64,000 nucleotides of DNA from Achromobacter mucicolens. GTDB lineage: Bacteria > Pseudomonadota > Gammaproteobacteria > Burkholderiales > Burkholderiaceae_B. The notes beneath the pieces are model-generated. The model was given only the letters and a program-made list of their open reading frames with translations. It did no database searches and was not told where the DNA came from. Position numbers and translations under genes: made by a program. The DNA lies in assembly GCF_902859725.1 (NCBI RefSeq), contig NZ_CADIJP010000001.1, forward strand, positions 348,188 through 412,187, written 5' to 3'. This document shows positions 52,724 through 60,393 of the stretch, in pieces. Each line of letters starts with the position of its first letter. Positions within the stretch are counted from its first letter, which is position 1.

Positions 52724-54322
52724 ATGTTCAGGAACACCCGCATCGCGACGGTGCTATTGGGAATCATCGCGATCTTTTTCACCTTCCAGCTGGTGATCGG
52801 CGCAATGGGCTTTGCCGCCCTGCGCCAGACCAACCAGGATGTCGCGCAGCTCTATCGCCTGTCGCAGCAGCAGGTCAACGCGGTGAACGCCGCTTCGCTG
52901 TCGCTGGTCGCGGCGCGCACCGACCTCAGCCGCTACGCCACCCGCGTCGCGCAAGGCAACACCGACGACAAGACCTCGCTCGTCGCGGCGCGCCAGCGCA
53001 TCGTGTCGGCCGACCGGGCCTTCCAGGGCTTTTCCAGCGGCCTGACCGCCGAGGAAAAAGCGGAATCGGCCGCCATCATCGACGCCTACACCAAGCTCAG
53101 CACCAACCTGCAAAACGTGGGCCGCGTCCTTGAAGCGGGCGACATGGAGGCCTACTTCAAGCAAGGCACGCAGTCGGTGCAAGAGCGCCTGGTGAGTGAG
53201 CGCGATGCGTTCATCCAGCGCGCCGAGGCAACCGGCCAGGCGGTCATGGACGAAATCTCCATGTTCAACTCGCTCTTCACCGGGCTGCTCGCCGGTATTC
53301 TTGCGCTGGGCCTGCTGGTGGCCGTGGGTGCACACGTGCTGATCCGCCGCATGATCGTGCGTCCGCTGGTCGAGGCCGGCGAGGTCTTTCGTCGCATCGC
53401 CGAAGGCGACCTGACGCGCCGCGTCGCCGACTTCGGCAAGAACGAAATCGGCGCGCTGCTCAGCGCGCTCAAGGGCATGCAGGACAGCCTGGTGCGCACC
53501 GTGTCGGCAGTGCGCCGCGGCGTCGACGAAATCAACGTCGGCGCGCGCGAGATCTCCTCGGGCAACACCGATCTTTCCAGCCGCACCGAAGAGCAGGCCG
53601 CCTCCCTCGAGGAAACCGCGGCCAGCATGGAAGAGCTGGCCACCACCGTGAAGCAGAACGCCGACACCGCGCGTGAAGCCAACCGCATGGTCGCCGCCTC
53701 CGAGGCCGTCGCGCAGCGCGGCGGGCAAGCTGTCTCCAGCGTGGTCGAAACGATGCGCGCCATTTCGGGCAGCTCGTCGCGCATCGCCGACATCGTGGGC
53801 GTGATCGACGGCATTGCATTCCAGACCAACATCCTGGCGCTCAACGCGGCGGTGGAAGCCGCACGCGCGGGCGAGCAGGGCAAGGGCTTTGCCGTCGTTG
53901 CCAGCGAAGTGCGCACGCTGGCGCAACGCAGCGCCGCGGCCGCCAAGGAAATCAAGCAGCTCATCGAGGACTCCGCGCAGAAGGTCGGCGTGGGTTCGGA
54001 GCAGGTTGAAAACGCAGGCGCCACGATGCGCGAGATCGTCGAGTCCGTGCAGCGCGTGACCAGCTTGATGGCCGAGATCTCGGCCGCTTCCGAAGAGCAG
54101 GCCACCGGCATCGACCAGGTCAACCGCGCCGTGTCGCAGATGGATAGCGTGACGCAGCAAAACGCCGCGCTCGTCGAAGAGGCGGCCGCCGCGGCCGGCG
54201 CGCTGGAAGAGCAGGCTCGCCAGCTGGCCGGCGCCGTGTCGGTCTTCAAGCTGCCCGACGGTCAGGTCATCGACGCGCCCGCCGCCAGGCTGGGCGCCAG
54301 CATGACGCCGCAACTCGCGTAA
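52724..54322 (+). CDS. Methyl-accepting chemotaxis protein
   Basis: The 532-residue receptor has TM1 (residues about 8-30), a periplasmic four-helix-bundle sensor of about 155 residues, TM2 (about 190-212), a HAMP domain ([20 protein letters not shown]), and a signalling coiled coil with the hairpin tip [20 protein letters not shown]. Methylation-helix Gln/Glu pairs are visible ([20 protein letters not shown]). There is no C-terminal CheR-tethering pentapeptide. ATG at 52724 has GGAG at proper distance; the ATG six bases earlier is too close. It interrupts the usual lolB-ispE pair and has its own promoter and terminator. Ligand unknown. Confidence 0.95.
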   Translation: MFRNTRIATVLLGIIAIFFTFQLVIGAMGFAALRQTNQDVAQLYRLSQQQVNAVNAASLSLVAARTDLSRYATRVAQGNTDDKTSLVAARQRIVSADRAFQGFSSGLTAEEKAESAAIIDAYTKLSTNLQNVGRVLEAGDMEAYFKQGTQSVQERLVSERDAFIQRAEATGQAVMDEISMFNSLFTGLLAGILALGLLVAVGAHVLIRRMIVRPLVEAGEVFRRIAEGDLTRRVADFGKNEIGALLSALKGMQDSLVRTVSAVRRGVDEINVGAREISSGNTDLSSRTEEQAASLEETAASMEELATTVKQNADTAREANRMVAASEAVAQRGGQAVSSVVETMRAISGSSSRIADIVGVIDGIAFQTNILALNAAVEAARAGEQGKGFAVVASEVRTLAQRSAAAAKEIKQLIEDSAQKVGVGSEQVENAGATMREIVESVQRVTSLMAEISAASEEQATGIDQVNRAVSQMDSVTQQNAALVEEAAAAAGALEEQARQLAGAVSVFKLPDGQVIDAPAARLGASMTPQLA

Positions 54323-54371
54323 CGTCACCTCGCAGTTCCGCCATCAGTGCGTGTCCGCACGCGTTGGGCGC

Positions 54372-54410
54372 ACGGGCCGGCCCGCCAGTTTTCCTGGCGC
54401 GCCGGCCCGT
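54372..54410 (+). terminator. Long hairpin behind the chemotaxis gene
   Basis: ACGGGCCGGC (54372-54381) pairs with GCCGGCCCGT (54401-54410). After one C-C mismatch the stem continues CGCCAG/CTGGCG around loop TTTTC. Very stable, with no T-run. Confidence 0.65.
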
Positions 54411-54451
54411 CTCGCTAGAATGACGGAATCCTTTCGCACCGGTTGTCTTTC

Positions 54452-55408
54452 GTGACTCTCTACGACGTTCCCGCTCCCGCCAAGCTGAATCTCTTTCTGC
54501 ACGTCGTGGGCCGCCGCGCCGACGGCTACCACCTGCTTCAGACGGTGTTCCGCTTCATCGATCTGTGCGACACGCTGCACTTCGAGGTGCGCGCCGATGG
54601 CGTCATCAGCCGCGCCACTGACCTGCCGGGTGTCCCGGAAGATGAGGACCTCACCGTGCGCGCCGCGCGCGCGCTGCAAAAGGCCACGGGCACGCGCCAG
54701 GGCGCGCAGATCAGCCTTGAAAAACGCATCCCGCAAGGCGGCGGATTGGGCGGCGGGTCCAGCGATGCGGCATCAGTTCTGATCGCATTGAACAAGCTGT
54801 GGAACACGGGGCTGACGCGCCGCGAGCTCATGGCGCTGGCGCTGCCGCTGGGCGCGGACGTGCCCGTCTTCGTCTTCGGCCAGTCGGCATTCGCGCAGGG
54901 AATTGGCGAAGATCTCACGGCTGTGACCCTGCCCGAACGCGCCTATCTGGTGGCGCAACCGGATGCCAGCGTGCCGACCGTTGGCATTTTTTCCGCACCC
55001 GATTTGACAAGGAATTCTTCTTACATCACAATAGCGGACTTTCTTGCTTCGCAAACATTTTTGCCTAGCGAATCCAGCGGTAAATTTGCCAGCGGTGAAT
55101 TTGCCAAAGGATGCGCGCTTTACGGAAGAAATGATTTGGAGCCGGTGGTCTACCGTCTTTATCCTGAAGTACTTGGGGCATCGCGGTGGCTTGCTGAGCG
55201 GGGTTTCCCTGTTCGCATGTCGGGATCAGGCGCATGTTTATTCGCCGAATTTTCCGAAACATCGCAGGCCGTTTTGGCAGAACAAGAAATAACCGCTATA
55301 ATGCGCGGCGCTGATAAAACATTCAGCCAAACGCATCCACGGTTTCGGTTAGTGCAGGCATGTACTGGATTAGCTGAACATCCGTTGCGGAATTGGATTG
55401 CAAGATAG
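54452..55408 (+). CDS. ispE: 4-diphosphocytidyl-2-C-methyl-D-erythritol kinase
   Basis: The 318-residue GHMP kinase phosphorylates CDP-methylerythritol in isoprenoid synthesis. The start AKLNLFLHVVGRRADGYH is diagnostic, the ATP loop is PQGGGLGGGSSDAA and the C-terminal glycine loop MSGSGACLFAEF. GTG at 54452 fits the family N-terminus; a TTG nine bases earlier is possible, and ribosome sites are weak. From about codon 175 the base composition drops (43 percent GC over 55081-55140 by my count). A 15-base tandem repeat and two promoters are embedded there. Its TAG ends one base before tRNA-Gln. Confidence 0.95.
   Translation: MTLYDVPAPAKLNLFLHVVGRRADGYHLLQTVFRFIDLCDTLHFEVRADGVISRATDLPGVPEDEDLTVRAARALQKATGTRQGAQISLEKRIPQGGGLGGGSSDAASVLIALNKLWNTGLTRRELMALALPLGADVPVFVFGQSAFAQGIGEDLTAVTLPERAYLVAQPDASVPTVGIFSAPDLTRNSSYITIADFLASQTFLPSESSGKFASGEFAKGCALYGRNDLEPVVYRLYPEVLGASRWLAERGFPVRMSGSGACLFAEFSETSQAVLAEQEITAIMRGADKTFSQTHPRFRLVQACTGLAEHPLRNWIAR
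55004..55032 (+). promoter_or_regulatory. Promoter candidate inside ispE
   Basis: TTGACA (consensus -35, 55004-55009), 17-base spacer and CACAAT (55027-55032), about 375 bases upstream of tRNA-Gln. Confidence 0.6.
55074..55103 (+). repeat. 15-base tandem duplication in ispE
   Basis: CCAGCGGTAAATTTG (55074-55088) is followed at once by CCAGCGGTGAATTTG (55089-55103), one mismatch. It codes S-G-K-F-A then S-G-E-F-A and keeps the frame. Confidence 0.85.
55274..55302 (+). promoter_or_regulatory. Near-consensus promoter inside ispE, likely for tRNA-Gln
   Basis: TTGGCA (55274-55279), 17-base spacer, TATAAT (55297-55302): one mismatch to the full sigma-70 consensus. Predicted start near 55309, about 100 bases before the tRNA. 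Confidence 0.82.
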
Positions 55409-55409
55409 T

Positions 55410-55486
55410 TGGGGAGTCGCCAAGCTGGTTAAGGCACCGGATTTTGATTCCGGCATGCGAAGGTTCGAATCCTTCCTCCCCAGCCA
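55410..55486 (+). tRNA. tRNA-Gln (anticodon TTG)
   Basis: A 77-base tRNA with CCA encoded. Acceptor stem TGGGGAG (55410-55416) pairs with CTCCCCA (55476-55482), discriminator G, then CCA. The anticodon TTG sits in ATTTTGATT, and the T arm is AGGTTCGAATCCT. It begins one base after the ispE stop, so it must be cut out of an ispE-containing transcript or made from the promoter inside ispE. Confidence 0.97.
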
Positions 55487-55497
55487 ACCGAATACAT

Positions 55498-55552
55498 AAA
55501 AAAGCTGTTGAACACGCCTGTAAGACACTGGCCCGGGTTCAGCAGCTTTTTT
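55498..55552. terminator. Intrinsic terminator behind tRNA-Gln
   Basis: AAAAAAGCTGTTGAAC (55498-55513) pairs with GTTCAGCAGCTTTTTT (55537-55552), 16 bp with one G-U pair and T6 on either strand. Confidence 0.88.
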
Positions 55553-55660
55553 ATTTTCCGGATTCGCTGGTGCAAGTTGATTGTGCTGCACTAGGTCTCA
55601 CCCGCAGGTACCACCCCGCATCACTCGTTAGTGTCTCAAACGACCATCGCATCATCCATC

Positions 55661-56611
55661 ATGGCAAACGATAGCTTCATGATTTTCACGGGCACCGCCA
55701 ACACTCGGCTGGCCGTGGACGTAGTCAACCACCTCGATATGTCCCTGGGAAAGATGACCGTCGGTCGTTTTTCGGACGGCGAGGTGATGGTCGAGATCAA
55801 CGAGAACGTGCGCGGCAAGGACGTCTTCGTCCTGCAGCCCACCTGTGCGCCCACCAACGACAACCTGATGGAAATCATGGTGATGGTCGATGCCCTGCGC
55901 CGCGCGTCGGCCGGCCGCATCACCGCCGCGATTCCCTACTTCGGCTATGCCCGCCAGGACCGCCGTCCGCGTTCGGCGCGTGTGGCCATCTCGGCCAAGG
56001 TCGTGGCCAACATGCTGCAGGTCGCTGGCGTTGACCGCGTCCTGACCATGGACCTGCACGCCGACCAGATCCAGGGTTTCTTCGACATTCCCGTGGACAA
56101 CATCTACGCCGGTCCGATCCTGCTGGGCGACATCTGGCGCCGCAATTTCTCGAACCTGGTCGTGGTGTCTCCGGACATCGGCGGCGTGGTTCGCGCACGC
56201 GCGCTGGCCAAGCAGCTCGAAGCCGATCTGGCCATCATCGACAAGCGCCGTCCGCGCGCCAACGTGTCGGAAGTGATGAACATCATCGGTGAAGTCGACG
56301 GCCGCACCTGCATCATCATGGACGACATGGTCGACACCGCCGGCACGCTGTGCAAGGCGGCCCAGGCCCTGAAAGACCGCGGCGCCGGCGCCGTTTACGC
56401 CTATTGCACGCACCCCGTGCTGTCGGGCGGCGCCATCGACCGCATCGAAGCGTCGGAACTCGACGAACTCGTCGTCACCGACACCATTCCGCTCTCCGAG
56501 CAAGGCCAGGCCAGCAGCAAGATCCGCCAGCTGTCGTGCGCCGCGCTGCTGGGCGAGACCATCCTGCGTATTTCCAACGCCGAATCGGTCAGCTCGCTGT
56601 TTGTCGATTGA
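55661..56611 (+). CDS. prs: Ribose-phosphate pyrophosphokinase
   Basis: The 316-residue enzyme makes PRPP from ribose-5-P and ATP for nucleotide, His and Trp synthesis. Features: [25 protein letters not shown] (ATP site), [11 protein letters not shown] and [13 protein letters not shown] (PRPP loop). ATG at 55661 fits the family start ([14 protein letters not shown]); a GTG at 55631 would add ten residues, and neither has a good ribosome site. An intrinsic terminator separates it from the tRNA, so it needs a promoter in 55553-55660 or read-through. Confidence 0.97.
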   Translation: MANDSFMIFTGTANTRLAVDVVNHLDMSLGKMTVGRFSDGEVMVEINENVRGKDVFVLQPTCAPTNDNLMEIMVMVDALRRASAGRITAAIPYFGYARQDRRPRSARVAISAKVVANMLQVAGVDRVLTMDLHADQIQGFFDIPVDNIYAGPILLGDIWRRNFSNLVVVSPDIGGVVRARALAKQLEADLAIIDKRRPRANVSEVMNIIGEVDGRTCIIMDDMVDTAGTLCKAAQALKDRGAGAVYAYCTHPVLSGGAIDRIEASELDELVVTDTIPLSEQGQASSKIRQLSCAALLGETILRISNAESVSSLFVD

Positions 56612-56652
56612 CGCGTTCGCGTCGATCGGATCACAGCCCGAATTTCCAGTTA

Positions 56653-56713
56653 TTTGCGCCTTGCTGGTCGCGGCAAGGTGCAAACAAGCACGGCGCGCCC
56701 TTTGCGCGCCGTG
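56653..56713 (+). terminator. Two consecutive hairpins between prs and rplY
   Basis: TTTGCGCCTTGC (56653-56664) pairs with GCAAGGTGCAAA (56673-56684, one G-U). Five bases later CACGGCGCGC (56689-56698) pairs perfectly with GCGCGCCGTG (56704-56713), followed by ATTTC. It may be an attenuator or an RNase stop that sets different prs and rplY levels. Confidence 0.65.
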
Positions 56714-56760
56714 ATTTCAACCGGTGAAGTCTCTTCACCTTTATTGTTTCGGAGTTATCC

Positions 56761-57372
56761 ATGAAATTTACTGCCACTGCGCGTAGCGTCCAGGGTTCGA
56801 GTGCGAGCCGCCGCCTGCGCCGCGCGGGCCGCGTTCCCGCCATTGTTTATGGTGGTACGGCTGCCCCCCTGAACATCGAACTCGACCACAACGAGATCTA
56901 CCACGCGCTGCGCAAGGAAGAATTCCACGCATCGATCCTGCAAATGCAGCTCGAAGGCGCCAAGGATGAGCAAGTTCTGCTGCGTTCGGTTCAATGGCAC
57001 GCCTACAAGCCGCAAGTCCTGCACGTGGACTTCCAGCGCGTCGACGCCAACCAAGCCCTGCGCACCAAGGTGCCGCTGCACTTCGTGAACGCTGAAATCT
57101 CGCCGGCCGTGAAGCTGAGCGGTGCGATCATCAGCCACGTGACGACCGAACTGGAAATCACCTGCCTGCCGTCGGCGCTGCCCCAGTTCATCGAAGTGAA
57201 CCTGGCTGACGTGCTGGCCGGCGGTTCGATCCACCTGGCCGACATCAAGCTGCCCATGGGCGTGACCTACGTCCCCCACGGCGGTGAAGACAACCCCCTG
57301 CTGGCCGCCGCGGTCACCAAGGGTGGCGCTGCCGCTGCCGACGAAGCCGAAGAAGCTGCTCCGGCCGCCTAA
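56761..57372 (+). CDS. rplY: 50S ribosomal protein L25/general stress protein Ctc
   Basis: The 203-residue protein binds 5S rRNA. It is the long two-domain form: L25 domain with [18 protein letters not shown] (residues 16-33) and a C-terminal beta domain ([19 protein letters not shown]). It ends in an Ala/Glu tail. CGGAG lies before the ATG. prs is upstream and pth follows after a terminator. Confidence 0.97.
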   Translation: MKFTATARSVQGSSASRRLRRAGRVPAIVYGGTAAPLNIELDHNEIYHALRKEEFHASILQMQLEGAKDEQVLLRSVQWHAYKPQVLHVDFQRVDANQALRTKVPLHFVNAEISPAVKLSGAIISHVTTELEITCLPSALPQFIEVNLADVLAGGSIHLADIKLPMGVTYVPHGGEDNPLLAAAVTKGGAAAADEAEEAAPAA

Positions 57373-57380
57373 GTCCTGCC

Positions 57381-57453
57381 GGAAAGCCCTTGCGGCTTTC
57401 CCGCGGCTTACGCCCGAAACCCTGCGTGTGCATTTGCATGCGCAGGGTTTTTT
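57381..57453 (+). terminator. Tandem hairpins and intrinsic terminator behind rplY
   Basis: GGAAAGCC (57381-57388) pairs with GGCTTTCC (57394-57401). Then AAACCCTGCG (57417-57426) pairs with CGCAGGGTTT (57441-57450), with T continuing to 57453. Confidence 0.82.
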
Positions 57454-57471
57454 GGTTTAAACACCCCCATC

Positions 57472-58068
57472 ATGTCTACTCCCATACGCCTCATCGTGGG
57501 ACTGGGTAATCCAGGTCCCGACTACGAAACCACCCGGCACAACGCCGGCTTCTGGCTGGCCGACCATCTGGCGGACGATCTGCGCACTTCTTTTGCGCTC
57601 GAGAAGTCTTTTTTCGGCATGGTGGCCAAGTCACGCCAGGACGCGGACAACATCCTGCTGCTCAAGCCCAACACCTACATGAACCGTTCCGGCCAGGCGG
57701 TCGGCGCGCTGGCCCGCTTTTACAAGCTGACGCCGGAAGAAGTGCTGGTGCTGCACGACGAACTGGACCTCATGCCCGGACAGGTCAAGCTCAAGCAGGG
57801 CGGCGGCCACGCCGGCCACAACGGCCTGAAGGACATCCAGGCCGCGCTGGGCAGCCCCAACTTCTGGCGCCTTCGGATCGGCATCGGCCATCCGCGCACG
57901 CTGGGCCTGGCCCAACAGGTCGCCGACTTCGTGCTGCACCCCCCCCGCCGCGAGGAACAAAAGGAAATCGAAGCCGTCATCGACCGCTGCCGCGCCGTCG
58001 TGCCCGCCATGCTGTCGGGCGACTTCGCGTTGGCCACACGCCAGCTGCATAGCGGCAACGAGTCCTGA
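57472..58068 (+). CDS. pth: Peptidyl-tRNA hydrolase
   Basis: The 198-residue enzyme frees tRNA from stalled peptidyl-tRNA. Catalytic His is in TTRHNAGFW; Asn in [12 protein letters not shown] and Asp in [10 protein letters not shown] complete the site, with [12 protein letters not shown] after. It starts 18 bases past the rplY terminator, so it relies on read-through or a promoter hidden in the terminator region. The TGA overlaps the next gene's ATG by one base. Confidence 0.97.
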   Translation: MSTPIRLIVGLGNPGPDYETTRHNAGFWLADHLADDLRTSFALEKSFFGMVAKSRQDADNILLLKPNTYMNRSGQAVGALARFYKLTPEEVLVLHDELDLMPGQVKLKQGGGHAGHNGLKDIQAALGSPNFWRLRIGIGHPRTLGLAQQVADFVLHPPRREEQKEIEAVIDRCRAVVPAMLSGDFALATRQLHSGNES

Positions 58069-58838
58069 TGAGCCAAGGCCAGCCCACCCGGAAGCTGCGC
58101 TTTCGCAGCGAGATCGCCGACTTCTGGCGCTTCATCCGCCATCCGCACCCGGTGGCGCGGCTGCCGCGTCGCGCCTGCGGCAGCGGGCTCGCCGCCGACT
58201 GGTGGCCGGGCATCGGGCCGGGGCGACTTCTGGCCTGGGCCGCCGTGCTGTGGGTGATCAACCTCTTCGCGCTGGGCCCCGTGGCCGTGGCCGCCGCAGG
58301 GCTGGGCGGCGTGACGCATCGTCTCGATCCGCACAACATTCCCTGGCTCACCGCGGTGCTGTGGGCGCCGCTGGTCGAGGAAATGCTGTTCCGCTACGGA
58401 CTTCGCCGGCCGCGCCAGGCCCTGTGGTTGATACCTGCGCTGGTGCCGGTCGTGCTGTGGGGGCCCAAGCTCTGGACGGGGCTGCTGCTGGCCGCGTTCA
58501 TTTTGCTGGCGGTGTGGGGGCTGCGCGCACGTCCTGAGCCGCTCAAAGGCTGGGACACCAACTGGCGCAGGTATTACCTGCAGCACTTCGGCGTCGTGTT
58601 CCATCTGGTCGCGCTGACGTTTGCCGCGGTGCATCTGACCAACTTTGTCTACAACAAGACGCCGTACTGGCTGCTGCCGCTGCTGGTGCTGCCGCAATGG
58701 CTGACCGGCCTCGTGCTGGGCTGGATGCGCGTGCGCCGCGGCATCGGAGCCGCGATCCTGCTGCATTCCGTGTTCAACGCCGGCCCCATCCTGATGATCT
58801 GGCTGGTCATGCGCTACGCGCCGGCCGTGGCCGGTTAA
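58068..58838 (+). CDS. CPBP-family intramembrane metalloprotease
   Basis: The 256-residue membrane protein has about six helices and the three CPBP/ABI motifs: LVEEMLFRYGLRR (EExxxR), FAAVHLTN (FxxxH) and LLHSVFNAG (HxxxN). Such proteins are related to CAAX proteases and, in bacteria, often to self-immunity or sensor cleavage; no substrate is known. It overlaps pth by one base (TGATG), so it is translated with it. Confidence 0.85.
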   Translation: MSQGQPTRKLRFRSEIADFWRFIRHPHPVARLPRRACGSGLAADWWPGIGPGRLLAWAAVLWVINLFALGPVAVAAAGLGGVTHRLDPHNIPWLTAVLWAPLVEEMLFRYGLRRPRQALWLIPALVPVVLWGPKLWTGLLLAAFILLAVWGLRARPEPLKGWDTNWRRYYLQHFGVVFHLVALTFAAVHLTNFVYNKTPYWLLPLLVLPQWLTGLVLGWMRVRRGIGAAILLHSVFNAGPILMIWLVMRYAPAVAG

Positions 58839-59015
58839 GGCTTCGGGCCGGGGCGCGCGGTCTGAAGGCAAGGGCGCATGCCCGGTAGCCATGTCGGCTG
58901 CGTTTCGCCGGCGGCGTCCTCGGGGCCGCATCACGTCCGCCAGGAGGGCGTCGTTTCACCCCGCCGGGGTAAACTACGCCGTTAACGCTCAATACCGTAC
59001 TTACACAGGATTCCC

Positions 59016-60107
59016 ATGGCTCTGCAATGCGGCATCGTCGGCCTGCCCAACGTTGGCAAATCGACACTCTTCAACGCTCTGACCCGCGCCGGCATCGCCG
59101 CCGAGAACTATCCGTTCTGCACCATCGAGCCCAACGTCGGCGTCGTCGAAGTGCCGGATCCGCGCCTGCAGAAGCTGGCCGAAATCGTCAAGCCCGAACG
59201 CATCCTGTCCGCCACCGTCGAATTCGTCGACATCGCGGGCCTGGTCGCCGGCGCGAGCAAGGGCGAAGGCCTGGGCAACCAGTTCCTCTCGCACATCCGC
59301 GAAACCGACGCCATCGTCAACGTCGTGCGCTGCTTCGAAGATCCCAACGTGATCCACGTCGCCGGCAAGGTCGACCCGATCGCCGACATCGAAGTCATCG
59401 AAACCGAACTGGCCCTGGCCGACCTGCAGACCGCCGAAAAGGCGCTGCAACGCCACCAGAAGACCGCGCGTTCGGGCGACAAGGAATCGCAACGCCTCGT
59501 GGCCGTGCTGGAAAAGTGCGTCGCCCAGCTCAACGAAGCCAAGCCCATCCGCTCGCTGGACCTGACGACCGAAGAAAAGGCCGACATCGCCCAGCTCTGC
59601 TTCATCACCGCCAAGCGCGCGATGTACGTGGGCAACGTCGCTGACGACGGCTTCACCAACAACCCGCTGCTCGACCGCCTGACCGAATTCGCCGCCGCCC
59701 GCAACGCGCCCGTCGTCGCCATTTGCGCCGCCATCGAATCCGAAATCGTCGACCTCGACGACGCCGACCGCGAAGCCTTCCTGAAGGACATGGGCATGGA
59801 AGAACCGGGCCTGAACCGCCTGATCCGCGCCGCCTTCAAGCTGCTGGGCCTGCAAACCTACTTCACCGCCGGCGTGAAGGAAGTGCGCGCCTGGACCGTG
59901 CCCATCGGCGCCACCGCGCCCCAGGCCGCCGGCGTCATCCACACCGACTTCGAACGCGGCTTCATCCGCGCGCAAACGATCTCGTACGAGGACTACATCA
60001 CGTACAAGGGCGAGCAGGGCGCCAAGGAAGCGGGGAAGATGCGCGCGGAAGGCAAGGAATACATCGTGCAGGATGGCGATGTGATGAATTTCTTGTTTAA
60101 CGTGTGA
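59016..60107 (+). CDS. ychF: Ribosome-binding redox-regulated ATPase YchF
   Basis: The 363-residue Obg-family P-loop protein prefers ATP and binds ribosomes. G1 is GLPNVGKST, switch regions include [12 protein letters not shown] and [19 protein letters not shown], and the C-terminal TGS domain carries [22 protein letters not shown] precedes the ATG, and a strong terminator follows. It is the last gene of the conserved housekeeping block. Confidence 0.97.
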   Translation: MALQCGIVGLPNVGKSTLFNALTRAGIAAENYPFCTIEPNVGVVEVPDPRLQKLAEIVKPERILSATVEFVDIAGLVAGASKGEGLGNQFLSHIRETDAIVNVVRCFEDPNVIHVAGKVDPIADIEVIETELALADLQTAEKALQRHQKTARSGDKESQRLVAVLEKCVAQLNEAKPIRSLDLTTEEKADIAQLCFITAKRAMYVGNVADDGFTNNPLLDRLTEFAAARNAPVVAICAAIESEIVDLDDADREAFLKDMGMEEPGLNRLIRAAFKLLGLQTYFTAGVKEVRAWTVPIGATAPQAAGVIHTDFERGFIRAQTISYEDYITYKGEQGAKEAGKMRAEGKEYIVQDGDVMNFLFNV

Positions 60108-60192
60108 TTTACCCGCGAGACCTGGACAGGCTTCGGCGGTAGCCAAGCATGCTGGGGCGCGCGATGCAACGCGTGCCAACTTGCGCCATCAA

Positions 60193-60221
60193 TGAGCCCA
60201 CTTCGTGGGCTCATTTTTTTT
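60193..60221 (+). terminator. Intrinsic terminator of ychF
   Basis: TGAGCCCA (60193-60200), loop CTTCG, TGGGCTCA (60206-60213), then eight T. A UUCG-like loop makes it very stable. Confidence 0.93.
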
Positions 60222-60393
60222 CCGCGGCTCGATCAGGTCGCAAATAAGAAGCTTCCTATATACGCCTGTCGACGCGACGGGCACGATCCTGACGGTGTGT
60301 TATGTCCACTTCCGGCCCCTGTGCCGTGGACTTAGAACCCATCTCGGTCTGCACCCAAGTGGTTGGTGCGAGCCGTAGCCGCAGGAGCGCCCC

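Noticed and set aside
55487-55660. Attachment site or integrated element behind tRNA-Gln
   Set aside because: The tRNA is followed by a terminator and prs, without an integrase or a repeat of the tRNA 3' end in the window.
60222-60393. Search for a sigma-54 promoter before vgrG
   Set aside because: No GG-N10-GC element was found; only a TATATA without a matching -35 and a GTCCAC/GTGGAC inverted repeat, too weak to annotate.
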